Source of the DNA: Pseudomonas yamanorum
Lineage (GTDB): Bacteria > Pseudomonadota > Gammaproteobacteria > Pseudomonadales > Pseudomonadaceae
Direction of reading: 5' to 3'
DNA: 64,000 nucleotides
NCBI RefSeq assembly: GCF_900105735.1
Contig: NZ_LT629793.1
Coordinates: 6,138,001-6,202,000, forward strand
Shown: positions 44,687 to 54,144 of the stretch, piece after piece
Layout of the letters: every line of letters starts with the position of its first letter
Numbering within the stretch: position 1 is the first letter of the stretch
Made by a program: the position numbers and the translations under genes
Notes under the pieces: generated by a model
What the model was told of the DNA's origin: nothing
What the model saw: the letters and a program-made list of their open reading frames with translations, nothing else
Databases searched by the model: none

Positions 44687-45913
44687 ATGCAAGAGAAGAC
44701 CTACCAACTGCTGGAAGTTGCCAACGGCAAGCCCATCAAACTCTGGACCCAAGGGGTACCGGTTGAGCCAGAGGCGCGCCAGCAATTGATGAACACGGCG
44801 AAGATGCCGTTCATTTTCAAACACCTTGCGGTGATGCCGGATGTGCATCTGGGCAAGGGCTCGACCATTGGCAGCGTGATCCCCACCGTGGGCGCGATTA
44901 TCCCAGCCGCGGTTGGCGTGGATATCGGCTGCGGCATGATTGCCGCTCGTACCTCGCTGACTGCCGCCGACCTGCCGGATAACCTCCACGGCCTGCGCTG
45001 CGCGATCGAGGCGGCGGTGCCCCATGGTCGCACCAGTGGCCGTAACGGGCGTGACAAGGGTGCCTGGGACACTGTTCCGCAGCAGGCCGACCAGGCTTGG
45101 GCGGCGTTGCAGCCACGCTTCAAAACGATCACCGACAAGTACCCGAAACTGAAGAACACTAACAACCGCCAACACTTGGGGACGCTAGGATCGGGTAACC
45201 ACTTTGTCGAAGTCTGCCTGGATGAAGCCAACCGGGTCTGGTTCATGTTGCACAGCGGCTCCCGTGGCGTCGGCAACGCTATCGGTAACCTGTTTATCCA
45301 GTTGGCTCAACAAGACATGCGTCAGCACATCGCCAACCTGCCGGATCGCGACCTGGCTTACTTCGAGGAAGGCAGCCAGCACTTCGATGACTATGTGGAG
45401 GCGGTCGGCTGGGCCCAGGATTTTGCCCGTCAGAACCGCGAGATGATGATGCGGGCGGTGGTTGAGGCGACGCGCAAGGTGATCCACAAACCGTTTGAAG
45501 TGGCGCTGGAGGCGGTGAACTGCCACCACAACTATGTGCAAAAAGAGCGGCATTTCGGTGAGGACATTCTGGTCACTCGCAAGGGTGCGGTGTCGGCAAA
45601 GAAGGGTGAGCTGGGGATTATTCCCGGCTCGATGGGCGCGAAAAGTTTCATCGTGCGGGGGCTGGGTAACGAAGAGTCGTTCTGCTCCTGCAGCCATGGT
45701 GCTGGCCGGACCATGAGCCGTACCAAGGCCAAAAACACCTTCACGGTGGCCGACCAGGTTCGGGCAACGGCCCACGTGGAATGCCGCAAGGACGCCTCGG
45801 TAATCGATGAGATTCCGATGGCCTACAAGGATATCGACCAAGTCATGCACGCCCAGCGCGAGCTGGTGGAAGTGCTGCACACCTTGCGTCAGGTGGTGTG
45901 CGTGAAGGGATAA
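44687..45913 (+). CDS. rtcB: RNA-splicing ligase RtcB
   Basis: This is a 408-residue GTP- and Mn-dependent RNA ligase that joins 2',3'-cyclic phosphate (via 3'-phosphate) and 5'-OH ends. Metal and nucleotide motifs include AVMPDVHLGKGSTIG, the metal-binding Cys in GVDIGCGMIAA, GSGNHFVEV, the His pair in CHHNYVQ and the guanylylated His in CSCSHGAGRTMSR. Length matches E. coli RtcB (408). It follows the Y RNA segment in the same orientation. Confidence 0.96.
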   Translation: MQEKTYQLLEVANGKPIKLWTQGVPVEPEARQQLMNTAKMPFIFKHLAVMPDVHLGKGSTIGSVIPTVGAIIPAAVGVDIGCGMIAARTSLTAADLPDNLHGLRCAIEAAVPHGRTSGRNGRDKGAWDTVPQQADQAWAALQPRFKTITDKYPKLKNTNNRQHLGTLGSGNHFVEVCLDEANRVWFMLHSGSRGVGNAIGNLFIQLAQQDMRQHIANLPDRDLAYFEEGSQHFDDYVEAVGWAQDFARQNREMMMRAVVEATRKVIHKPFEVALEAVNCHHNYVQKERHFGEDILVTRKGAVSAKKGELGIIPGSMGAKSFIVRGLGNEESFCSCSHGAGRTMSRTKAKNTFTVADQVRATAHVECRKDASVIDEIPMAYKDIDQVMHAQRELVEVLHTLRQVVCVKG

Positions 45914-45949
45914 AGTCTGGAATTTGATGGTTGTACAGGAGCGTTAAAC

Positions 45950-46744
45950 ATGAATAGGGAACAAGACGACGGTCACCCCCTCAGTCTCGCCATGCGCGAA
46001 CGGGTCTTGCTTGAGCTGGAGCGCATAGAGCGTGAGCGAAACGTTACGGTGCTGTATGCCTGTGAATCCGGCAGTCGTGCCTGGGGCTTTGCGTCCACCG
46101 ACAGTGATTACGACGTGCGTTTCGTCTATGTGGAAAAGCCGGACTGGTTTGTCCAGGTGGATACGCCACGGGACGTGATCGAACGCCCGCTGGACGACGA
46201 GCTGGATATCAGCGGCTGGGAGTTGCGCAAGACCCTCGGTCTGCTGCGTAAATCCAACCCGACGCTGCTGGAGTGGCTCGATTCGCCGCTGGTGTATCGC
46301 AGCGAGACGCCTGCGACCTCGCGCCTGCAGGCCCTGGCGGAAGCGTTCTACAGCCCGCCTGCGGCCCGCAGTCACTATTTGTCGATGGCCAGGAAGACCT
46401 TTCGTGGGTACCTGCAAGGCGACACGGTGCGCTTCAAAAAGTACTTCTATGTGCTGCGGCCGTTGCTGGCGGTGCGCTGGATCGACCTTGGGCTCGGACG
46501 GCCACCGATGACATTTGCCGACCTGTTGTCGACGGTCACGGACCCACTCTTGCTGGATGAAGTGGCGACGTTGCTGGCCCTGAAACGTAATGCCGGGGAA
46601 GCGGCGTATGGACCCAGGCGCCCGGCATTGCACCGGTTTATCTCGGCAGAGCTGGAGCGCGAAGTCCCCAAATTGCCACGTACCCAGGAACACACGCACT
46701 TGCTGGACCACTACCTGAGGGAAACGGTAAAGCACTACGCATAA
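45950..46744 (+). CDS. polymerase-beta-type nucleotidyltransferase of the RNA-repair operon (RlaP family)
   Basis: This 264-residue protein has the nucleotidyltransferase core GSRAWGFASTDSDYDVRFVYV (GS and DxD metal ligands, residues about 40-60) and a helical C-terminal half. Such proteins (RNA-ligase-associated polymerase/nucleotidyltransferase) recur next to RtcB or other RNA ligases; their reaction on RNA ends is not well established. It starts 36 bp after rtcB and is followed by rtcA after 9 bp, so it is part of the operon. Confidence 0.85.
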   Translation: MNREQDDGHPLSLAMRERVLLELERIERERNVTVLYACESGSRAWGFASTDSDYDVRFVYVEKPDWFVQVDTPRDVIERPLDDELDISGWELRKTLGLLRKSNPTLLEWLDSPLVYRSETPATSRLQALAEAFYSPPAARSHYLSMARKTFRGYLQGDTVRFKKYFYVLRPLLAVRWIDLGLGRPPMTFADLLSTVTDPLLLDEVATLLALKRNAGEAAYGPRRPALHRFISAELEREVPKLPRTQEHTHLLDHYLRETVKHYA

Positions 46745-46753
46745 GGAATGGTT

Positions 46754-47779
46754 ATGGACCAGGATGTGATCGAGTTGGACGGCGCCATGGGCGGCGGCCA
46801 GGTGTTGCGCAGTGGCTTGAGCCTGTCGATGGTGACGGGGCGCACGCTGCGGATTAAAAATATTCGTGCCAGGCGCAGTCGGCCAGGGCTGCTGCGTCAG
46901 CACCTGACGGCGGTTCTGGCCGCTGCCCAGGTATGTGGCGCCCGGGTCGAAGGTGCCGAGCTGGGTTCCCAGGCGTTGCTGTTCGAGCCTGGACTGATTC
47001 AGGGCGGGGACTATAAATTTTCTATCGGCACGGCCGGCAGTTGCACCCTGGTATTGCAGACAGTGTTGCCGGCATTGCTGCTGGCGCCGCAAGCCAGTCG
47101 CGTCAGCATTTGCGGAGGCACCCACAATCCGATGGCGCCTCCGGTGGATTTTCTTGACCGCGCCTGGTTGCCGCAATTGCGGCGGATGGGCGCCAGAGTG
47201 GAACTGACACTGGTGCGTCACGGTTTTGTACCGGCGGGCGGTGGCGAGCTTGTGGCGTTTATACATCCGAGCACATTGATGCCGTTGCACCTCACAGAGC
47301 GGGGTGAGTTGCGGGGCTCTCGAGCCACCACACTGAGTGCCGGGTTGCCTGTTCATGTGGCCGAGCGTGAGCTGGAGCGTGTTCGTCAGCGGCTGACGAT
47401 CAAGCAAGAGCAGTTGCACGCGGTGAACCTTGACGCGGAGCACGGGCCAGGCAATGTCCTGTTGTTGGAATATGCTCATGCGCACGTCACCGAAGTGTTC
47501 AGCGCATTTGGCCAGGCCAGGTTGCGCGCAGAGGCGGTGGCCGATCAGGCCATCGAGCAGGCGCTCGAGTGGCTTGCCAGCGAAGCGGTCGCCGCCGAGC
47601 ATCTGGCCGACCAGCTATTGCTGCCGATGGCGCTCGCGGGCGGCGGCAGTTTCACCACGCCGCGGATGACCGAGCACCTGCAGAGCAACATGGCGGTGAT
47701 CCAGCGGTTTTTGCCGGTGGTACTTGAGAGCCACGAACAAGGCCCTCAATTGCTGAGGATTGAATGCCGAGCGTTGTAG
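46754..47779 (+). CDS. rtcA: RNA 3'-terminal phosphate cyclase RtcA
   Basis: This is a 341-residue cyclase that turns a 3'-phosphate into a 2',3'-cyclic phosphate through an adenylylated His. It begins VIELDGAMGGGQVLRSGLSLS and has the family block RPGLLRQHLTAVLAAAQVC. The nucleophilic His is in NLDAEHGPGN or, by position near the C-terminus, RMTEHLQSN. ATG at 46754 is preferred over 46748 because TAAGGAATGG provides the ribosome site. It is the last gene of the rsr-rtc operon. Confidence 0.95.
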   Translation: MDQDVIELDGAMGGGQVLRSGLSLSMVTGRTLRIKNIRARRSRPGLLRQHLTAVLAAAQVCGARVEGAELGSQALLFEPGLIQGGDYKFSIGTAGSCTLVLQTVLPALLLAPQASRVSICGGTHNPMAPPVDFLDRAWLPQLRRMGARVELTLVRHGFVPAGGGELVAFIHPSTLMPLHLTERGELRGSRATTLSAGLPVHVAERELERVRQRLTIKQEQLHAVNLDAEHGPGNVLLLEYAHAHVTEVFSAFGQARLRAEAVADQAIEQALEWLASEAVAAEHLADQLLLPMALAGGGSFTTPRMTEHLQSNMAVIQRFLPVVLESHEQGPQLLRIECRAL

Positions 47780-47883
47780 CCCGGCAGGCGGGACCACCCT
47801 CTAAGCGCTGAGCCGCGACCGTCCTTCTTCTGTCTGCTAATCTGCGTTCGTTGAAATATCGACCGCCACCCGTGGACCTCTCA

Positions 47884-48840
47884 ATGACAACCCCAACCGA
47901 TCCAAACCTTGAACCCCAATCCGTCTGCAGCCCGATCACCAGCAGCGCCATTTTCATGGTCGCCACCTTGGCTCCTGGCAGCGACTCGGCGGAGGCGGTA
48001 CGCAGTTGGTGCGCTGATATTGCCGGCCTGGTGCGTTCAGTCGGTAAGCGTGTGCCGGCGGGCAACCTGTCCTGTGTTGCAGGTTTTGGCTCCAAGGCCT
48101 GGGACGCGCTGTTCGGCAGCCCGCGCCCGGCAGCGCTGCATCCGTTCATGGAAGTGGGCGTGGCAGGCCGTCTGGCACCCGCTACGCCGGGGGATATCCT
48201 GCTGCACATCCGTGCCGATCAGATGGACCTGTGTTTTGAGCTGGCTACGCAGTTGATGGCGGCGTTGGGCGATGCGGTGACGGTGGTGGACGAGGTCCAG
48301 GGTTTCCGTTACTTCGACATGCGCAGCATCATCGGTTTTGTCGACGGTACCGAGAACCCGGTCGGGCGCAAGGCGGTGGGCTTTACCATTGTCGGTGATG
48401 AGGACCCGGACTTCAGCGGCGGCAGCTATGTGTTGGTGCAGAAGTACCTGCACAACATGACGGCCTGGAACGCATTGTCAGTCGAGGCTCAAGAGCGGGT
48501 GATCGGGCGCACGAAACTGTCGGACATCGAACTCGACGACGCGGCCAAGCCGACCAACTCCCACAGTGCGCTGACCACCATCACCAAGGACGGCGAGGAA
48601 GTGAAGATCCTGCGGGACAATATGCCCTTTGGCCGTCCAGGCGCCGGGGAGTTCGGTACGTACTTCATCGGCTACGCGCGCTCGCCGGAGCCGTTGGAGT
48701 TGATGCTGGAGAACATGTTTGTCGGTCGACCGGCCGGCAACTATGACCGCCTGCTGGACTTCAGCACGGCGGTCACCGGCGGCCTGTTCTTCATACCGTC
48801 TGCGGATTTGCTCGAGGAACTGGCCGACCGCGTGCCTTAA
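47884..48840 (+). CDS. DyP-type haem peroxidase (YfeX-like)
   Basis: This 318-residue dye-decolourising peroxidase has the distal motif GFVDGTENP (GxxDG, catalytic Asp) and later GGSYVLVQKYLHNMTAWN, FGTYFIGYARSPEP and NYDRLLDFSTAVTGGLFF. There is no export signal, so it is cytoplasmic like YfeX. ATG at 47884 was chosen; the frame is open 11 codons earlier. Its stop overlaps the end of the convergent uppP by 4 bp. Confidence 0.9.
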   Translation: MTTPTDPNLEPQSVCSPITSSAIFMVATLAPGSDSAEAVRSWCADIAGLVRSVGKRVPAGNLSCVAGFGSKAWDALFGSPRPAALHPFMEVGVAGRLAPATPGDILLHIRADQMDLCFELATQLMAALGDAVTVVDEVQGFRYFDMRSIIGFVDGTENPVGRKAVGFTIVGDEDPDFSGGSYVLVQKYLHNMTAWNALSVEAQERVIGRTKLSDIELDDAAKPTNSHSALTTITKDGEEVKILRDNMPFGRPGAGEFGTYFIGYARSPEPLELMLENMFVGRPAGNYDRLLDFSTAVTGGLFFIPSADLLEELADRVP

Positions 48841-49709
48841 GCCAACAACCCGGTGCTCACAGCCACAATCAGGAACACCCCCAGCACCGCACGGTAGATC
48901 ACGAACGGCCAGGTGGAGAACCGCTCCAGGAACTTCATCAGGCCCCAGATCGCGAAGAACGCCGAGACACTGGCGACCACCAGGCCAAAGATCAGGTGCG
49001 GCCAGGCATGGGCCGGAAGGTCGGCGTGGAACAACACCCACAGCTCCTTCAATCCCGCCAGGGCGATCGCCGGCAAGCCCAGCAGGAACGAAAACCGCGC
49101 CGCTTCTTCACGCTTGAAGTTGAGGAACAGTGCGGCGGTCAGGGTTGAACCCGAGCGGGAAACCCCGGGAATCAGCGCGCCGATCTGCGCAATGCCGACA
49201 ATCAGCGCATCCCGCAGGCGCATTTCGCCCACCGTGCGCTTGTGCCTTGCGCTGAGTTCAGCCGCGGCCAGCAGCACCGCCATCACCAGGCAGGAAATCC
49301 CGATCACCATCAGCCCGCGCAACGGCGAGTTGCACGAGTTGAGCGTCGACGATAAGGCAATCCCGGCTATACCAATCGGAATCGTCGCCAGCACAATCGC
49401 CACCGCCAGCTTGAACCACTGGTTGTTGTAGTCGCCCTGGCGCACCGCGCTGATGCTGCCCACCGTGACCTGGCGCACATCCTTCCAGAAGTAACTGACC
49501 ACCGCCGCCAGTGCGGCCAGCTGCATGGCCGCGGAAAACGCCGAGCCGGGATCTGGCCAGCCGAGCAGGGCGGGCACGATGCGCATGTGGGCGGTGGAAG
49601 ACACGGGCAGCAATTCGGTGATGCCCTGAATGATGCCCAGGATGCCGATTTGCAGGTAATCCAGGGATGCAAAGCCGACATCGAGGCCGCTGGTGCAGAC
49701 GTTTGTCAA
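48837..49709 (-). CDS. uppP: undecaprenyl-diphosphatase UppP (BacA)
   Basis: This is a 290-residue membrane phosphatase that recycles undecaprenyl pyrophosphate for cell-wall synthesis and gives bacitracin tolerance. Catalytic blocks are IIQGITELLPVSSTAHM and GVSRSGSTLTAALFLNF. About eight hydrophobic helices are visible. The N-terminus (MTNVCTSGLDVG) is longer than usual; a start closer to DYLQIGIL is possible. Confidence 0.92.
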   Translation of the reverse strand: MTNVCTSGLDVGFASLDYLQIGILGIIQGITELLPVSSTAHMRIVPALLGWPDPGSAFSAAMQLAALAAVVSYFWKDVRQVTVGSISAVRQGDYNNQWFKLAVAIVLATIPIGIAGIALSSTLNSCNSPLRGLMVIGISCLVMAVLLAAAELSARHKRTVGEMRLRDALIVGIAQIGALIPGVSRSGSTLTAALFLNFKREEAARFSFLLGLPAIALAGLKELWVLFHADLPAHAWPHLIFGLVVASVSAFFAIWGLMKFLERFSTWPFVIYRAVLGVFLIVAVSTGLLA

Positions 49710-49889
49710 AGTACTTATCCTGAAAGCGAGGGGAGGGAAGTGCTGCGGAGTTTAGTCTAACTTTGTAATGATTTTGTCGTTGACAAGAGAAAAGCGCGAT
49801 CGGTTCAGCCAACAGAAAGCTTCGCCGGTGTATTGGCATTGCCTGTGGCTTTGTTGACAATGGCGCCCTGTTTTTTTGCCGAGATGCCC

Positions 49890-50405
49890 ATGCCTGCAAT
49901 CCCCGATACCACCGTCGAATTGATCGAGGCCGGCCCGGAACACGCCGCGCTGATCGCCAACCTTTACCAGTTCTACGCCTACGAGTCCTCGGACTGGGAA
50001 CAGGAAGACGTCGAGGTGGACGGCCGCTTCTACATCCATGAGGAGCACCTGGCCCGCTATTGGGAAGACCCGCAGTGGAGTGCCAACCTACTGCTGGTGG
50101 ACGGCTATATCGCCGGCTTTCTGCTGATTGAAGGCAGCGAATTGCCGGGGATTGATGCGCTGGAACTGGCGGACCTGTTCATCTTGAAACGCTACCGCCG
50201 CAAGGGCATCGGCCGCGCCATCGCTACTCAGGTATTGAGCAGTGGCGAGGCGAACTGGCTGGTGCGTTTCTATGATCAGGACGAAGTGAGCCAGGCGTTC
50301 TGGCGCACGGTATTGGATAACCTGCCCCGTCCGGTGCAGGCCATTGAGCTGGATGATGAGCCGAACCTGCTGAGCTTCCTCGTGACCCGGGCGGCGCTGC
50401 ACTGA
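49890..50405 (+). CDS. GNAT-family N-acetyltransferase
   Basis: This 171-residue acetyltransferase has the acetyl-CoA loop in KRYRRKGIGRAIATQVL and preceding strands LLLVDGYIAGFLLIEG and LELADLFIL. The substrate is unknown. ATG at 49890 (MPAIPDTTVEL) or 49884 are both possible; neither has a strong ribosome site. It is convergent with the AraC-type regulator downstream. Confidence 0.8.
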   Translation: MPAIPDTTVELIEAGPEHAALIANLYQFYAYESSDWEQEDVEVDGRFYIHEEHLARYWEDPQWSANLLLVDGYIAGFLLIEGSELPGIDALELADLFILKRYRRKGIGRAIATQVLSSGEANWLVRFYDQDEVSQAFWRTVLDNLPRPVQAIELDDEPNLLSFLVTRAALH

Positions 50406-50409
50406 GGCC

Positions 50410-51366
50410 TCAGCTAAACGCTGCACCAGCCCCTGCACTGAACAGCGCCGCCTGCATCGCCTGAGGCGGCTGCCCGAATGCGCGCAGGAACGCCTGGCGC
50501 ATGCGCTCGCGATCACCGAACCCGGTCTCGCGGGCGACCACTTCCACCGGATGGCGACTGGTTTCCATCATCGCCCGCGCAGCTTCTACTCGCAGGGATT
50601 CGATGGCCTTGGCCGGGGTTTGCCCGGTCTCCTCGCGAAACACCCGACTGAACTGGCGCGGGCTGAGGCGCGCCACGGCCGCCAGCGCTTCGACTGAAAG
50701 GTCGTGAGTCAGATTCTCCCGAGCGTAGGCCAGGGCCAGCTGCACGCGGTCGGATTTGGGGTCCAGTTCCAGCAGCGCCGACAATTGCGACTGTTCGCTG
50801 CCACGCCGCTGGGCAATCACCAGCTTGCGCGCGATGCGACGGGCAAGGTCGCTGCCCAGGTCGTTCTCCACCATCGCCAGCGCCAGGTCCACCCCGGCGC
50901 TCATGCCGGCGCCGGTCCAGATCTGGCCGTCGACGACGAACAGTTTGTCTTCTTCCAGGCGAATCTGCGGGTAACGCTTGGCGAACGCCGGCGCATGCAG
51001 CCAGTGGGTGGTGGCGCGCTTGCCCTCGAGCAACCCGGCTTCGGCCAGCACGAAGATGCCCATGCACAGCGACGCAATCCGTCGGGACTGCTTGGAGGCC
51101 GCCTGGACCAGCCTCAGCAGGTTGGCATCAGGCAGTTGGAACTCCAGGTAGCCGCTGACGATCAATGTGTCATAGCCCTCGGGCCGGATCGGTGTGCTGT
51201 TCACCGAGAACCCTTGGGACGTCATGATCGGGCCGCCACTCTCCGACACCAGGTGAAACTCATAGGCCTGCTCGCCCCGCAGCAGATTCGCGCACTCGAA
51301 CACCGAGCCCAGGCTAAGGCTGAGGGATTGAAAGTTCGGGTAAACCATCAGCGCAATGCTGTGCAT
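50410..51366 (-). CDS. GlxA-family AraC-type transcriptional regulator
   Basis: This 318-residue regulator combines an N-terminal DJ-1/PfpI-like (GATase1) domain (IALMVYPNFQSLSLS, nucleophile-elbow region RRIASLCMGIFVLAEAGLL) with a C-terminal AraC HTH pair (LSPRQFSRVFREETGQ; REMRQAFLRAFGQPP-like end). ATG at 51366 follows GGAGAGATGAG. It is divergent from a DJ-1-family gene 167 bp away, which it probably regulates. Confidence 0.87.
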   Translation of the reverse strand: MHSIALMVYPNFQSLSLSLGSVFECANLLRGEQAYEFHLVSESGGPIMTSQGFSVNSTPIRPEGYDTLIVSGYLEFQLPDANLLRLVQAASKQSRRIASLCMGIFVLAEAGLLEGKRATTHWLHAPAFAKRYPQIRLEEDKLFVVDGQIWTGAGMSAGVDLALAMVENDLGSDLARRIARKLVIAQRRGSEQSQLSALLELDPKSDRVQLALAYARENLTHDLSVEALAAVARLSPRQFSRVFREETGQTPAKAIESLRVEAARAMMETSRHPVEVVARETGFGDRERMRQAFLRAFGQPPQAMQAALFSAGAGAAFS

Positions 51367-51533
51367 CTCATCTCTCCAAGGGGCGCGGAGCGGTGATTGT
51401 CGGCGTGTAACCGGTAAACGGCAACCGGCTTGGCACAATGTCCGGAATCCTTGCGGACATGACATTGTGCGGTGTTGGCCCGGCTCCTAAGCTTCACTCC
51501 ATTCCACCCCACATCACCCCGAGGCACTGGCAC

Positions 51534-52211
51534 ATGAAAGTATTGATGGTTTTGACTTCTCACGACCAGCTTGGCAACACCGGCCGCAAGACCGGGTTCT
51601 GGCTCGAAGAATTTGCTGCTCCCTACTACGCGTTCAAGGACGCCGGGGCCGACGTGGCCCTGGCCTCGCCAGCCGGTGGTCAGCCGCCGTTGGATCCGGT
51701 CAGCGACCTGCCGGATTCGCAAACCGACCAGACCCGTCGCTTCGCCACCGACCCGGCGGCACAGCAGGCCCTGGCCACCACGCTGAAGCTGGACTCGGTC
51801 AACGTCGACGACTTCGATACCGTCTTCTACCCAGGCGGCCACGGCCCGCTGTGGGACCTGGCAGAGTCGAAAACCTCCATCGCCCTGATCGAAGCCTTCG
51901 AGCGTGCCGGCAAGCCGATTGGCTTTGTGTGCCATGCCCCGGGCGCCTTGCGTCACGTCAAGGCCGTCAACGGCGAACCGCTGGTCAAGGGTCGACGCGT
52001 CACCGGCTTCTCCAACTCCGAAGAAGCCGCGGTTGGCCTGACCGACGTAGTGCCGTTCCTGATCGAGGACGATTTCAAGGCACTGGGCGGCAAGTATGAA
52101 AAGGGTGCCGATTGGCAGTCCTTTGTGATTGAAGATGGCCTGCTGGTCACCGGGCAGAATCCTGCCAGTTCCAGCGACGTCGCCAAAGCGCTGTTGAAGC
52201 TGACCGCGTAA
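51534..52211 (+). CDS. DJ-1/PfpI-family protein (type 1 glutamine amidotransferase-like, Hsp31/glyoxalase III type)
   Basis: This 225-residue protein has the nucleophile Cys in GFVCHAPGALRHV, Glu in TGFWLEEFAAPYY and GHGPLWDLAES. This type detoxifies methylglyoxal or repairs glycated molecules in some relatives. ATG at 51534 (MKVLMVLTSHDQLGNTG) is the conserved start. A terminator-like hairpin follows, then an old yellow enzyme, another electrophile-detoxifying protein. Confidence 0.87.
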   Translation: MKVLMVLTSHDQLGNTGRKTGFWLEEFAAPYYAFKDAGADVALASPAGGQPPLDPVSDLPDSQTDQTRRFATDPAAQQALATTLKLDSVNVDDFDTVFYPGGHGPLWDLAESKTSIALIEAFERAGKPIGFVCHAPGALRHVKAVNGEPLVKGRRVTGFSNSEEAAVGLTDVVPFLIEDDFKALGGKYEKGADWQSFVIEDGLLVTGQNPASSSDVAKALLKLTA

Positions 52212-52242
52212 CCCGCTAAATCCCCCCAAAGTAAGTGGTTGG

Positions 52243-52264
52243 CGGCTCCCCTGAGCGGGAGCCG
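52243..52264. terminator. hairpin between the DJ-1 and old yellow enzyme genes
   Basis: CGGCTCCC (52243-52250) pairs with GGGAGCCG (52257-52264) over a 6-base loop. There is no T run; it may attenuate read-through rather than stop it fully. Confidence 0.45.
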
Positions 52265-52306
52265 GCCACTTCTGCACGCCCGAAATTCGCTTCTGGAACC
52301 CCCATC

Positions 52307-53431
52307 ATGAGTAACAGCGCTTTAGGTACCCCGATCAAATTGGGGCACCACACCCTGAAAAACCGCATCGTCCTGCCGCCACTGACCCGCCAGCGAAGTG
52401 CACAGCCCGGTGATATCGCCACGGACTTGATGGCGCTCTATTACCGCCAGCGCGCCACCGCCGGCTTTATGGTCAGCGAAGGCACGCAGATCGAGCCTCG
52501 CGGCCAGGGTTATGCCTGGACTCCGGGCATCTACACGCCGGAGCAAATCGACGGCTGGCGCACCGTGACCGATGCCGTGCATGCCGAAGGCGGTGTGATC
52601 TTCGCCCAGCTTTGGCACGTGGGCCGCGTGTCCCATCACGACCTGCAACCTGACGGCGCAGCCCCCATCGCGCCGTCGGCGATCCAGCCGCAGCAAGCCA
52701 AGGCATTCGTTGCAACCGGGCCCGGTACCGGTGAGTTGGTGCAGCCACCAGTGCCCCGCGCCTTGACTACCGCAGAGGTCAAGGAGCTGGTGGGGCTGTA
52801 TGCCCAGGCTGCAAAAAACGCGTTGGCCGCCGGGTTCGATGGCGTGGAGATTCATTCGGCCAACGGCTATCTGGTCAACCAGTTCATCTCGGCGCATTCC
52901 AACCAGCGCGACGATGAATACGGTGGCTCGTTGCACAATCGCCTGCGTTTTTTGCGGGAAATCGTCGAGGCGGTGGCCGAAGTGGTCGGCCCGGAACGCC
53001 TGGGTGTGCGCTTTGCGCCGTTGTTCAGCGGCACTGACCAGGACCGGGTTTACATCGGCCTGGTCGAGGAAGACCCGCATCACACCTACATTGAGGCGAT
53101 CAAGGTGCTTGAGGCGGCCGGCATCGCCTACGTGTCCATCGCCGAGGCTGACTGGGACAACGCGCCGGAATTGCCCGAGTCGTTCCGCCGGGCTGTGCGC
53201 GACACCTTCACCGGTCGCATCATCTACGCCGGCCGCTACACCGCAGAGCGCGGCGTGCGACTGGTAGAGGCGGGGCAGGCAGACCTGATTGCATTTGGCC
53301 GGCCATACATTGCCAACCCCGACTTGCCCCAGCGCCTGCTCAACGGTTGGCCGCTGAACCCGTTGAACGCTGCCGGCCTGTATGGCGGCACGGAAGTGGG
53401 CTTTACCGATTACCCGGTGTACGCCGGGTAA
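52307..53431 (+). CDS. old yellow enzyme family FMN reductase (NemA/XenB-like)
   Basis: This 374-residue alpha/beta-barrel flavoprotein has RIVLPPLTRQRSAQ at the start, the active-site segment VEIHSANGYLVNQFIS, ROYAL-type phosphate loop residues in FGRPYIANPDLPQRL and the conserved EYGGS. It reduces activated alkenes, N-ethylmaleimide, nitro esters or quinones with NADPH. ATG at 52307 (MSNSALGTPIKLG). It is convergent with the GST gene, 6 bp between stops. Confidence 0.92.
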   Translation: MSNSALGTPIKLGHHTLKNRIVLPPLTRQRSAQPGDIATDLMALYYRQRATAGFMVSEGTQIEPRGQGYAWTPGIYTPEQIDGWRTVTDAVHAEGGVIFAQLWHVGRVSHHDLQPDGAAPIAPSAIQPQQAKAFVATGPGTGELVQPPVPRALTTAEVKELVGLYAQAAKNALAAGFDGVEIHSANGYLVNQFISAHSNQRDDEYGGSLHNRLRFLREIVEAVAEVVGPERLGVRFAPLFSGTDQDRVYIGLVEEDPHHTYIEAIKVLEAAGIAYVSIAEADWDNAPELPESFRRAVRDTFTGRIIYAGRYTAERGVRLVEAGQADLIAFGRPYIANPDLPQRLLNGWPLNPLNAAGLYGGTEVGFTDYPVYAG

Positions 53432-53437
53432 ACGCGG

Positions 53438-54043
53438 CTACTCGGTCGGGTACTTGTGAAACGCCGAATGTTGTTCCGCACGTGCCGCATGGCGCTGCAA
53501 GTGCGGGAACGCATCGGCCTTCACGACGTCGGCTATCTTGAGCTGGGTGAAGGACCAGGCGACCGCAACCGTCAGGCTCGCCTGGTTCAGCGGCGTGTCG
53601 CTGTTGCGATCGGCCACCAGCGTCTCCAATAACGAATAAGCGGCCAGCAGTTGCTCGGTCACACGGTCGATCCATGGCTGGTGAAGTTTTTCGGCAGGCC
53701 GCAGGTGATGTTCGTAGACGATCTGCACGGTCTTTTCGCACGCGGCCAGCGCCAGGCCGATCACTTGCAGATCCCGGGCAAGTGCCACTGCTTGCTGGGG
53801 CAACAGCTTTTTGTCAGCCGGCGCCAGGGCTTCCAGGTATTCGAGGATCAGGCCGGAATCCATCAGCACCGTACCGTCGTCGAGCACCAGTGTCGGGGCC
53901 TTGACCACCGGGTTGATCCTGGAGAACTCGTCGAAGGTGCTGAACACCGACAGTGACTGGTGTTCAAACGCGACACCATAAAGCTCCAGGGAAATTGCCA
54001 CGCGGCGCACGTAGGGCGAGTCCAGCATGCCGACCAGTTTCAT
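53438..54043 (-). CDS. glutathione S-transferase family protein
   Basis: This 201-residue GST has a thioredoxin-like N-terminal half with MLDSPYVRRVAISLEL (active-site Ser/Tyr region), cis-Pro in VVKAPTLVLDDG and glutathione contact MDSGLILEYLE; the helical C-terminal half follows. The substrate is unknown. It is divergent from the LysR regulator at 54145. Confidence 0.88.
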   Translation of the reverse strand: MKLVGMLDSPYVRRVAISLELYGVAFEHQSLSVFSTFDEFSRINPVVKAPTLVLDDGTVLMDSGLILEYLEALAPADKKLLPQQAVALARDLQVIGLALAACEKTVQIVYEHHLRPAEKLHQPWIDRVTEQLLAAYSLLETLVADRNSDTPLNQASLTVAVAWSFTQLKIADVVKADAFPHLQRHAARAEQHSAFHKYPTE

Positions 54044-54144
54044 GTAGCCTCCATTTACCGCAGTGTTAAATTCAGATTACTTTATCGGGGCATCCATTCC
54101 TGCAATATCGATCTTTTTTATCACGAAAGGTTAGCCGCGCTTAC

